From Propionibacteriales bacterium (lineage in GTDB: Bacteria > Actinomycetota > Actinomycetes > Propionibacteriales > Propionibacteriaceae): 12,055 nucleotides of DNA. The DNA is taken from positions 1-12,055 of the forward strand of contig JAKDKP010000015.1 of the NCBI GenBank assembly GCA_030453285.1, read 5' to 3'. Numbering within the stretch: the stretch's first letter is position 1; each line of letters begins with the position of its first letter. Below are positions 6,836 through 12,055 of this stretch, one piece after another. The notes beneath the pieces were generated by a model. It did not search any database. It had not been told where the DNA came from and saw nothing but the letters and a program-made list of their open reading frames with translations. The position numbers and the translations under genes are program-made.

Positions 6836-7437
6836 CCTGTGCACTCCTGCTTAGTTTTCGCTTGGAGCCCGCGATCTTTGGTCACTGTCCACACAGTACC
6901 GTTTCTGACTAATTCGCTATCTGACCGAAACCAGCGCGGCGGCTCAGTTGGTTTGCCATTCTCTGAAGATGAAAAGTTCGATTGATCAATGCATGAACTG
7001 ATCGACGCTCTACTGGATGACGACAACTCCGTCTTCAGGGAGACGACGATCATGGGTCCGCCTCTGAACACGACACCCGCTTCCCGACTTGCATCTCCAT
7101 CGAGCTCGATCTCACTCAGCGCTTCTTTCGAGGCGAGTTGGCGAAGCTCGGGAGTGAGTCCCTTGGGTGATCCGGCGAGCATCCATCGTGTGTAGGCGTC
7201 GAGGAACTTCTTGTACGCGGCTTCTGCTTCGGCGACGGCCTGCTTTGTGGGGTCGGCGCTTGGTGTTGATGTCGGCGTAGGGGTAGGCGACGGTGTCTGC
7301 GATGCCGAGGATGAGCTCGAGGCAGACTTGGGTGGCGGAAGGGGCGCGGGTGTGTCGGGGGTGCAGGCGCCGAGCAGGGCGACGGCGGTGACCAAGCCGA
7401 GGATCGTGGAGTGTTGCGTGCGGTGGGTTCGTGTCAT
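6832..7437 (-). CDS. Lipoprotein with Ser/Thr/Pro-rich linker
   Basis: This 201-aa protein opens with a basic n-region, a hydrophobic core ILGLVTAVA and the lipobox LLGAC (Cys25), so it should be lipidated and held on the outer face of the membrane. Residues 26-62 form a low-complexity Pro/Ser/Thr linker (SQTPSPTPTPTSTPSADPT). A folded domain follows, starting with the helix AEAEAAYKKFLDAYTRW, of a type seen in actinobacterial lipoproteins encoded before the exported family described at 5960-6835. The domain has two cysteines near its end. The ATG at 7437 has AGGAGG seven bases upstream and is preferred over an upstream TTG at 7458. It is the first gene of the leftward three-gene operon. The ligand is unknown. 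Confidence 0.85.
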   Translation of the reverse strand: MTRTHRTQHSTILGLVTAVALLGACTPDTPAPLPPPKSASSSSSASQTPSPTPTPTSTPSADPTKQAVAEAEAAYKKFLDAYTRWMLAGSPKGLTPELRQLASKEALSEIELDGDASREAGVVFRGGPMIVVSLKTELSSSSRASISSCIDQSNFSSSENGKPTEPPRWFRSDSELVRNGTVWTVTKDRGLQAKTKQECTG

Positions 7438-7569
7438 GGGAGACCTCCTGGGCAGCAAGTGTGCCGTAAATCGGGGTCCGAGGACGACCCAGCCTGGGCC
7501 GGCCTGTGGATAACTCCGTCAGTCGGCCCATCGTCGCAAGAGGAGATGGGGCTGATCTGGGCGGACTTG

Positions 7570-7595
7570 GGTCGAGTGACACCTAGGTCGAGTGA
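7570..7595. repeat. 10-bp direct repeat in divergent intergenic region
   Basis: GGTCGAGTGA occurs at 7570-7579 and again at 7586-7595, with starts 16 bp apart and six bases between. The spacer, with the start of the second copy, forms the palindrome ACCTAGGT (7581-7588). The pair sits upstream of the lipoprotein operon and directly before the rightward ORF, a position suited to a regulator site. No clear -10 was found on either strand here. Confidence 0.45.
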
Positions 7596-7598
7596 TCA

Positions 7599-7829
7599 GT
7601 GGAACCGGAGGGCGTGACGGCGATCTGGCTGGCGTGGCAGAAGATGTACGAGGATGAACGCGTCGTCGAGTACGCCCTCACACAATCACCTGAGGATCAC
7701 GATCTCGAACACATCGTGTTCGTCAAGGATGAAACCGTCGATGTGCCGCGATCGATGGCAACCCCGCTAATTCTGGCCACGAGGGCACAGAAGGGCGCTT
7801 TGCCTCTGGGGGGATTGAAGCAGTCGTGA
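7599..7829 (+). CDS. Small hypothetical protein
   Basis: This frame of up to 76 residues (71 from the GTG at 7614) encodes an acidic, soluble protein: a Trp-containing N-terminus, AIWLAWQKMYEDERVVEYAL, then SPEDHDLEHIVFVKDE and a more neutral end. There is no signal peptide, membrane segment or cysteine. Start choice is unsure: GGAGGG lies too close to the GTG at 7614, and the GTG at 7599 has no ribosome binding site. It has no visible paralogue in the window and I do not recognise it. It stands between the lipoprotein operon and the rightward broken copy of the secreted gene, so it may be a cargo, immunity-like or remnant gene. Composition looks coding, but only moderately so. Confidence 0.4.
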   Translation: MEPEGVTAIWLAWQKMYEDERVVEYALTQSPEDHDLEHIVFVKDETVDVPRSMATPLILATRAQKGALPLGGLKQS

Positions 7830-7847
7830 CGAAGGAGTGGGTGTTTG

Positions 7848-7892
7848 ATGGCGCGGTTCAGAAGGCGCAAGCCGAAGGCTGAGAACGCTTGA
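7848..7892 (+). CDS. Possible 14-aa basic mini-ORF
   Basis: An ATG ten bases after a clear AAGGAG (7832-7837) starts the short frame MARFRRRKPKAENA. The strong ribosome binding site is notable because nothing longer begins here. It may be the relic of a gene start lost by rearrangement, or a leader peptide for the broken gene that follows. Evidence is thin. Confidence 0.15.
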   Translation: MARFRRRKPKAENA

Positions 7893-7907
7893 GGCGCAGG
7901 TGATGTG

Positions 7908-8506
7908 ATGCCTGCGCTCGCTCCACTACCCTCACCGCCGCCGCGGGGAATGGTGGCCGTCGTGCGCGGTAATATGCCGACGAAGCCCGAGGCTGGCGGC
8001 GCGGGTGCCGATGACTTCTACTATGAGCTGACCAACGAGGAGATCGTGGAGATGGCGGTGGTCGATCTGGATTTCCGCAGTCGCAGATCGGGATCGGCCC
8101 CGATCCATCCCGGAACCGGTGGGACAGCGCCTTTGTCGGTCATCCGTACTGGTTCTGGCTCGTCGGGCAGACGTCGGTGGCGCCGCGGAGCGACTCGGTG
8201 GGACCGATTTCCGTGCAACTCAGCGCGCAGTTGGTGTCAACGACGTTCACCGACGGCGAGTCGACGACCACATGTAAGGGTGCGGACACGGTGTATCAGC
8301 GGGTGGATTCGAATATCGGCAAGCCCTCGCCGTCCTGCGGGATGAAGTTTCTGCGCAGGGGCCAGAAGTCCGTCCGAGCAACCGCGAACTGGGTCGTCCG
8401 CTGGGAGATCGACGGAGAGACCGGTCAACTCGACATGCCCCAGGCGGCCGAACGTACTGTTGACGTCCGTGAGCTTCAATCGGTCAACGTCGATCAACCG
8501 CGCTGA
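7908..8506 (+). pseudogene. Diverged paralogue of the secreted protein, no signal peptide, frameshifted
   Basis: Residues ELTNEEIVEMAVVDLDFRS are read in one frame, but the family continuation PQIGIGPDPSRNRWD is read in the next. One C is missing near 8082 (AGT-CGC where AGT-CCG-CAG is expected); restoring it gives a single 200-codon frame. Downstream it shows HPYWFWL, the Cys pair CKGADTVYQ / SCGMKFLRRG, WVVRWEIDGETG and VRELQSVN. These match the leftward gene at 5960-6835 block by block; its end shares the 12-base run CAATCGGTCAAC. Compared with that gene, the signal peptide and Cys-rich N-terminus are missing, replaced by a Pro-rich PALAPLPSPPPRG start. A truncated and frameshifted duplicate or import; an indel in the sequence is the alternative for the shift. 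Confidence 0.72.
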
Positions 8507-8512
8507 GGTCAA

Positions 8513-8542
8513 AACGCTGAGAGAGATTGTCGTCTCAGCGTT
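8513..8542. terminator. Perfect 10-bp stem between convergent gene ends
   Basis: AACGCTGAGA (8513-8522) and TCTCAGCGTT (8533-8542) are exact reverse complements around a ten-base loop. The hairpin lies seven bases after the rightward stop and covers the end of the leftward two-TM remnant. No T-run follows, as is common in actinobacteria. A likely bidirectional terminator. Confidence 0.55.
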
Positions 8543-8922
8543 CAGTCGAGTCCTCGAGAGGTCTCGAAGAAATCTCCCAGACCAGTTTTCCCCACAGAAC
8601 GACACTGACCAGGCAGCCGACCACAGTGTCGAAGACGATCAGCAACTTCACGCCGTTGGACTGTACCTTCTGGCCGACGGCATGATCACTTCATTGTCGA
8701 CACCGCTGGATGAGGTCGACAACTCGCTCCTGGTCACCTTGGGCCGCGTTCACTTCTCCGCGGGCGGCGCCTGCGACAGCACCGTCGCGGCCAGGGAGTC
8801 GGTCACCTCAAGGCCCGGTCGTGCTGTGCCCCACGGATTTCTCGACGGCATTGATCTGCTCAGGCATCGGGCTGGTTCCTGGCAGGTCCGGCCTGGTGGG
8901 AATCGTATGGTTCGTCTGGTGC
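8535..8922 (-). pseudogene. Decayed copy of the two-TM protein at 10903-11553
   Basis: Short runs in shifting frames follow the intact paralogue in order: APDEPYDS (against APQTEVYRS), LEVTDSLAATVLSQAP (against VELTDSPTVTVLSRTP), a stop codon, STSSSGVDNEVIMP (against STSSSGSDSEVIMP). After a further frameshift comes SNGVKLLIVFDTVVGCLVSV and LWGKLVWEI, matching the second membrane helix. The nucleotide sequence 8568-8665 also lines up with 10930-11035. The SRTPLSG motif and the sulfur pair are destroyed. It is a true pseudogene with several independent lesions, so sequencing error cannot explain it. It lies directly after a remnant of the preceding gene of the same module. Confidence 0.75.
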
Positions 8923-8969
8923 CCCTGGGCACCAGCGGTCAGCCGACGCTGATACGACGTGGTTCCGCT

Positions 8970-9182
8970 GGCCACCGAGGAACGCGCCTTCTGGGAGAAC
9001 GTCACGGCCGTCCTGCTCAGAGACTGCGTGGCCTTGTCGAACGCTTGCAGCGCTCATGCCGAGTTCTTGGTCACCTTGGAACACCACCGCAGCAGTTTGG
9101 CCAGCTTCTGGGCGAACTTGGCGGCCATGATGCTGGCGCGCACACCGAGCCAGCCAGCGAACGCGCCAATGGAAACTTGTGT
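8970..9182 (-). pseudogene. Remnant of the gene at 11609-12055
   Basis: One frame reads TQVSIGAFAGWLGVRASIMA, then AKFAQKLAKLL, a TGA stop (9056-9054), then ALQAFDKATQSLSR. This parallels the right-edge gene: SVGASVAAFGTWFGARMGMM, AGKFSKTLSKLM, and KFDVAAQKLSQAAGR. Only the middle part of that gene is recognisable; its N-terminus is replaced at about 9182 by the end of the intact two-TM gene, and its C-terminus is lost. Order and orientation relative to the next remnant (8535-8922) copy the intact pair at 12055-10903, so the two remnants arose as one duplicated block. Confidence 0.65.
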
Positions 9183-9199
9183 GGCTCATGCTCAGAACA

Positions 9200-9805
9200 C
9201 TAGCCACCAGAAGGCCCCTCGGGTGCCTTGTCCACAGCCTTCTTGTAGAGGCGGTGGGTGTGCCGAGTTCCCACCCAACTCACCAGCAGTCCAAAGCCGA
9301 CCGGAATGACGATGCACGCGGCCACCACGGCGATACCTACGCCAGCTCCGGCGGGACGGAACTGCCCTGCTGGGAGCAATACCTCGTCCTCGTTGAGTGT
9401 GCTGGCACCCTTGGACGAACCAGACCGCCACGAAACCCGATGCGACTCCACATCGACCACTCCCGAGAGAGGAGTCCGACTGAGCACCGCAACTCTCGTC
9501 GTGGTGGGGAAGTCGAGCTGTCCTTTGATCCAGCGGTCTTCCGGTTCCCACGTCACACTTCCGATGCAAACTTGTGCTGTCCACAACTGTGTTGGGTCAA
9601 TGCGGCACCCGTCGATTCGGACGGTGCCGCGGCGCAGAACGTCTCGTTCGGGGGCGGTGCCGAGGGCCAAGGACATCGAAGACACGAGAAGCAACATGAG
9701 AGCAAGCAATCCGACACACACGACTATCGACACAGTGGTGGTCATCTTGCTTCTTCGCTCGAAGTCGATTTGTGCCTTGATCAGACGGTTGCGTAGCTCA
9801 CTCAT
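9200..9805 (-). CDS. Two-TM envelope protein, paralogue of 10903-11553
   Basis: This 201-aa protein has a charged cytoplasmic N-terminus (1-21), one membrane helix (about 23-46), an extracytoplasmic domain (50-150) and a second helix (about 154-179), with a basic C-terminus inside. The domain has RRGTVRIDGC, a second Cys 13 residues later (Cys67 and Cys80), VTW, and the block VLSRTPLSGVVDVESH, all shared with the paralogue, so the cysteines may form a disulfide. The start at 9805 overlaps the corrected stop of the YbaB-like gene (ATGA), pointing to co-translation. The family is not one I can name with confidence; DUF3592-like two-TM proteins are a looser comparison. Probably a membrane component or sensor serving the neighbouring T7SS-like proteins. 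Intact. Confidence 0.75.
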   Translation of the reverse strand: MSELRNRLIKAQIDFERRSKMTTTVSIVVCVGLLALMLLLVSSMSLALGTAPERDVLRRGTVRIDGCRIDPTQLWTAQVCIGSVTWEPEDRWIKGQLDFPTTTRVAVLSRTPLSGVVDVESHRVSWRSGSSKGASTLNEDEVLLPAGQFRPAGAGVGIAVVAACIVIPVGFGLLVSWVGTRHTHRLYKKAVDKAPEGPSGG

Positions 9806-10178
9806 GAGGGCTCCTGGACGTCAGTCGCCAGCCCTCTGGCGAGGAGTTGGACGGTCGCATCGTCGTGACCCACCCACCCGACGCTGGCAATCGCGGTAAG
9901 GGCTGCCTGCCGCGCGCCTCGGGCAGGACTGTGGCGATGTTGGCGTTCAGGGCGGCGATGTCAGAGAAGCATCGGGGTCGAAAACGGATGACCAGCAGGC
10001 CGCCGCCAGCGTTGACGGTCACCTTGACCCGTTTTGTCTCGGCAGCCCCTGTCACTCTGCCCAGCAGGCCAGGCAGTTCGCCGGCTTTGGCAGACAGTGC
10101 GGCGATGTCGGACTCGAGGGTGGACTGCCACGTCGATGGGTCACCCGGGACGCGGTTGTTGTCATTAGTCGAGTTCAC
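9802..10178 (-). CDS. YbaB/EbfC-like protein, frameshifted
   Basis: From the GTG at 10178 the protein reads NSTNDNNRVPGDPSTWQSTL, a helix LESDIAALSAKAGELPGLLG, a beta-hairpin VKVTVNAGGGLLVIRF and SDIAALNANIATVL: the YbaB order of helix, strands with central Gly, helix. The written frame then turns into a Pro/Arg-rich tail ending at 9798. One base added near 9924 (GTC-CTG-GCC-CGA) gives instead RGARQAALTAIASVGWVGHD and an ending QEPS, whose stop overlaps the ATG of the two-TM gene. The corrected gene is exactly 126 codons. It overlaps the end of the small acidic gene by 14 bases. Either a one-base sequencing loss or a young pseudogene. Role inferred as cytosolic partner, as for other YbaB proteins in T7SS loci. 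Confidence 0.65.
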
Positions 10179-10390
10179 GTGCCAAATCGTCAACGCTGCT
10201 CGGCTGGTCGTCGATGGACAGGTCAGCCAGCAACTCGTCCAGCACCTCACGGGTGAACGGGGCGGTCGATTCTCCGGCTCCTCGGATTTCCTGTCCTTGA
10301 TCATGGCCATCCGCCACATGCTCCGCAGTCGTACCTCTCTGCCGCCTCGGCAGCTTCTGCCGGAAGCGATGACCGGACGCCGCCGCTCAC
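10165..10390 (-). CDS. Small acidic protein, frameshifted
   Basis: A GTG at 10390, one base after the preceding stop, opens VSGGVRSSLPAEAAEAAERY, which soon hits a stop at 10301. The adjoining frame runs on as HVADGHDQGQEIRGAGESTA and FTREVLDELLADLSIDDQPS to a TAA at 10165, with coding-like, acidic helical character. The span is 226 bases, one more than 75 codons, so a single surplus base fits; the GG at 10323-10324 is the best place. The 74-aa product would be soluble and acidic. I do not recognise it. Its end overlaps the GTG of the next YbaB-like gene. The two pieces might be separate short ORFs, but coupling on both sides favours one gene. Confidence 0.45.
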
Positions 10391-10391
10391 C

Positions 10392-10733
10392 TCAGCACCC
10401 CCCGGGTACGAAAGCCACGGCTGCAGCGCCCCGGCGATTGGGCTGCACCAGTGCCCGGTTGAACGCTGCCAGGACCGTCTTGCGAGCCTGCATGAGCCCA
10501 CGCCGACCGAGGGCCTCAGCCACCTTGAGCGCTTCGACTCGCCCCGCAACCACTCGTACGAACAGGTTCTCGTTGCGTACTTCACCGACCGCTTGGGCCA
10601 GCGACTCCTGAACAGCCTCGGAAACGCGTGCGAACAACGCCGACAGGGCATCCACGTCGGCAATCATTGCCCGCGGGTCCCGCCACACCTGATCACCACT
10701 TGAGTTCGGTCGCCCGGTCTCCGCCGTCATCAT
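10392..10733 (-). CDS. YbaB/EbfC-like protein
   Basis: This 113-aa cytosolic protein has an N-terminal polar segment, a long helix DVDALSALFARVSEAVQESL, strands FVRVVAGRVEALKV, and a helix LMQARKTVLAAFNRALVQPN, in the order of a YbaB unit. The usual central Gly turn is present as AGR. The end, FVPGGC, comes at a G6 tract; one G more or fewer would change the last residues or join it to the next gene, but no change is needed. The start at 10733 (ATGATG; 10730 also possible) has no ribosome binding site but has a -10 element seven bases upstream, so a leaderless mRNA is likely. A longer frame to 10892 lacks coding character. First gene of the leftward set 10733-9200. Confidence 0.6.
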   Translation of the reverse strand: MMTAETGRPNSSGDQVWRDPRAMIADVDALSALFARVSEAVQESLAQAVGEVRNENLFVRVVAGRVEALKVAEALGRRGLMQARKTVLAAFNRALVQPNRRGAAAVAFVPGGC

Positions 10734-10740
10734 GGCTGTC

Positions 10741-10746
10741 ACGCTA
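10741..10746 (-). promoter_or_regulatory. -10 element of a leaderless promoter
   Basis: TAGCGT (10746 down to 10741 on the minus strand) fits TANNNT and lies seven bases before the ATG at 10733, the same spacing as at the DUF3263 promoter. No ribosome binding site is present. The -35 is not convincing. The rest of 10734-10902 shows no gene. Confidence 0.45.
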
Positions 10747-10902
10747 TCTGGATCTTGAGTCGAACGGTCGCTCCGTCCCCAGGTCGGAGGCGGCACGCTG
10801 AGCATGGAGGGACGGGCACGGAGGAAGCTTGTTGGCTCCCGTTCCAGCACCATTCTGACGAGCGTCTCACCCACGCTTCCACGCCTATTCAACCCGTCGG
10901 GA

Positions 10903-11553
10903 TCAACGTCCGGTACGACGCTGGCTCACTGCCCGTGCAATCTCCCAGAAGAGCTTGCCCCACAGCACGACGCTGATGAGACACCCCAGCACGACACCGA
11001 TGGCGATCAGCACCTTGACTCCGTTGGGCAGCACTGGCTGATCGGCGGGCATGATCACTTCACTGTCGGAGCCGCTGGACGAGGTGGAGGAGTCAGTGTT
11101 GATCATCTTCACGTGGGACACCACGTCGACCTCACCGCTGAGCGGGGTACGCGACAGCACCGTGACGGTGGGGGAGTCGGTCAGCTCGACTCCCGGTTGG
11201 ACGTCGTCGTTCCAGCGCACGACCTCCGAGAGACACTCATGCATGAACCCTGAGGTCGGGGCACACGAACTCACCGTCACCGTGCCGCTGCGATAGACCT
11301 CGGTCTGCGGGGCGAACCCGATGCGATACGAGAACAGGCCGAGCAGCACCACCAGACCAAGCAGCGTGGCCGCTGCCGCGAGAGCCGCCCCATAGGTGAG
11401 CTTTCGGCGCCAGGACTGGGGTACGTCTGCGTACCGTGCAGCAGCGGCCGCGTTCTTGGCAGCGCGCTGTTTCTGGGCACGCTTGCGCTCCTTGGCCTTC
11501 TGGCGTTGTTTCACCTTCTCTGTGTCCCGATCTGGCTGTTCCTGCTGGCTCAT
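10903..11553 (-). CDS. Two-TM envelope protein with charged N-terminal tail
   Basis: This 216-aa protein starts with a highly charged, probably coiled-coil cytoplasmic tail (1-50, KVKQRQKAKERKRAQKQRAA). A membrane helix (about 52-75) leads to an extracytoplasmic domain with YRSGTVTVSSC, a second Cys ten residues later (Cys97 and Cys107), VVRW and VLSRTPLSGEVDVVSH (132-147), then a Ser/Thr-rich stretch and a second helix (about 180-204). The Cys pair, VxW and SRTPLSG block are shared with the gene at 9200-9805, and traces are in the remnant at 8535-8922. The ATG at 11553 has AGGAGGG six bases upstream; a longer frame to 11796 is a shadow. It follows the right-edge gene by 55 bases, so the two are probably an operon. 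Function unknown; likely a membrane partner. Confidence 0.78.
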   Translation of the reverse strand: MSQQEQPDRDTEKVKQRQKAKERKRAQKQRAAKNAAAAARYADVPQSWRRKLTYGAALAAAATLLGLVVLLGLFSYRIGFAPQTEVYRSGTVTVSSCAPTSGFMHECLSEVVRWNDDVQPGVELTDSPTVTVLSRTPLSGEVDVVSHVKMINTDSSTSSSGSDSEVIMPADQPVLPNGVKVLIAIGVVLGCLISVVLWGKLFWEIARAVSQRRTGR

Positions 11554-11608
11554 GACACCCTCCTGGCAACGGCACGGTTGAGCGTACTCAGCGGCACGGG
11601 CTGGTCGG

Positions 11609-12055
11609 TCAGTACCCGGCCGGTAGATCGTTGATCGGCGTCGAGTTGCCGTCCTGCGTGTTCTGGACGCCCTCGTCCACGGCATTGCTGACGCGCTTGC
11701 CGCGCTTGTAGTTCTTGTTGAAGCCGTCATAGCCAGGAACATTGTCCTTGAAAGCCTGGGTGCTGTCGCCCGGCAGCCGGGGGGTGGCATCCACACCCGA
11801 GCGGCCGAATCGGGTGGAGGCGCCGCGGCCCAGGCGCCCGGCTGCCTGGCTCAGCTTCTGAGCGGCGACATCGAACTTGCGACCGCTCAGTCCCAGCTTG
11901 CGAGCCAAGTTGCCCATTTTGGTCATCAACTTCGACAGCGTCTTTGAGAACTTGCCTGCCATCATGCCCATCCGGGCACCAAACCAGGTGCCGAACGCTG
12001 CCACCGACGCGCCAACGCTCGGGATGGCGCTGGCCAGTGCCAAGATGGCGGCCTT
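11609..12055 (-). CDS. Membrane-associated T7SS-like protein, C-terminal part (cut by right edge)
   Basis: The visible 148 residues are the C-terminus of a longer protein that runs off the window. It opens with a hydrophobic, Ala/Gly-rich stretch (AAILALASAIPSVGASVAAF, then WFGARMGMMAGKF), followed by long basic amphipathic helices (SKTLSKLMTKMGNLARKL, FDVAAQKLSQAAGRL) and a polar, low-order tail ending GNSTPINDLPAGY. The layout of hydrophobic segment then helix is like the WxG protein at 4194-4690, so an N-terminal WXG100-like domain beyond the edge is expected but not seen. A secreted or membrane-inserted T7SS substrate is the best guess. A remnant of this gene lies at 8970-9182. The two-TM gene follows 55 bases downstream. 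Confidence 0.6.
   Translation of the reverse strand, partial: KAAILALASAIPSVGASVAAFGTWFGARMGMMAGKFSKTLSKLMTKMGNLARKLGLSGRKFDVAAQKLSQAAGRLGRGASTRFGRSGVDATPRLPGDSTQAFKDNVPGYDGFNKNYKRGKRVSNAVDEGVQNTQDGNSTPINDLPAGY

Noticed and set aside
7505..7513. Perfect DnaA box TTATCCACA on the minus strand, and a near match at 3633-3641
   Set aside because: Single boxes without clustering or an AT-rich unwinding region; no sign of an origin.
8460..9203. 247-codon open frame on the plus strand
   Set aside because: It runs antisense across the two remnants that match the intact leftward genes; no coherent protein features.
10395..10402. G6 tract at the end of the first YbaB-like gene as another frameshift
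   Set aside because: The gene already ends cleanly and the next GTG follows by one base; no shift is needed.
11554..11796. N-terminal extension of the two-TM gene
   Set aside because: Out of frame with the right-edge gene it overlaps; the ATG at 11553 has a strong ribosome binding site.
1..12055. CRISPR arrays, tRNA or rRNA genes, transposases, integrases
   Set aside because: No spaced repeat series, no RNA gene signatures and no mobile-element proteins were seen on either strand.

Overview
The window reads as chromosomal DNA of a high-GC actinobacterium, most likely Propionibacteriales or a close relative. The support is GC-rich codon use, a textbook DUF3263 protein, actinobacterial TANNNT -10 elements placed for leaderless transcripts, an EspC/WXG100-type small protein of type VII secretion (T7SS), and several YbaB/EbfC-like proteins of the kind found in T7SS loci. 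The genus cannot be fixed from sequence alone.

Region 1 (1-3574) is ordinary, intact chromosome. A leftward set encodes a Gfo/Idh/MocA oxidoreductase, mannose-6-phosphate isomerase (manA) and an MFS transporter cut by the left edge. Diverging from it is a DUF3263 gene, with a promoter that looks leaderless and overlaps a perfect 9+9 bp palindrome. A conserved actinobacterial protein with an HEEPH (HExxH-type) motif converges on DUF3263 and overlaps its 3' end.

Region 2 (3670-5490, rightward) is a tightly coupled four-gene cassette with TGATG junctions: an EspC-like helical protein with a C-terminal YxxxE signal, a 56-aa hydrophobic protein, a WxG protein with two membrane segments, and a tandem-YbaB protein. 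The third gene is frameshifted at a C7 tract just before its stop.

Region 3 (5505-8535) holds a leftward secretory operon (PT-rich lipoprotein, secreted protein, one-TM protein). It faces a rightward, diverged and signal-less paralogue of the secreted protein. The leftward copy carries an in-frame amber stop; the rightward copy carries a one-base deletion. Hairpins lie between both convergent gene pairs.

Region 4 (8535-12055, leftward) is a second T7SS-like gene series: the C-terminal part of a membrane-associated, WXG-type protein (cut by the right edge), a two-TM protein, two YbaB-like proteins with a small acidic protein between them, and a two-TM paralogue. Downstream (8535-9182) is a decayed copy of the first two genes of that series, in the same order and orientation.

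The common theme from 3.7 to 12 kb is an accessory cell-envelope/T7SS-associated island built from repeated modules: secreted helical or WxG protein, two-TM partner, YbaB-like partner. It is undergoing duplication and decay, or it contains sequencing indels. At least five reading frames are broken by a single base change, while the flanking housekeeping genes are intact.
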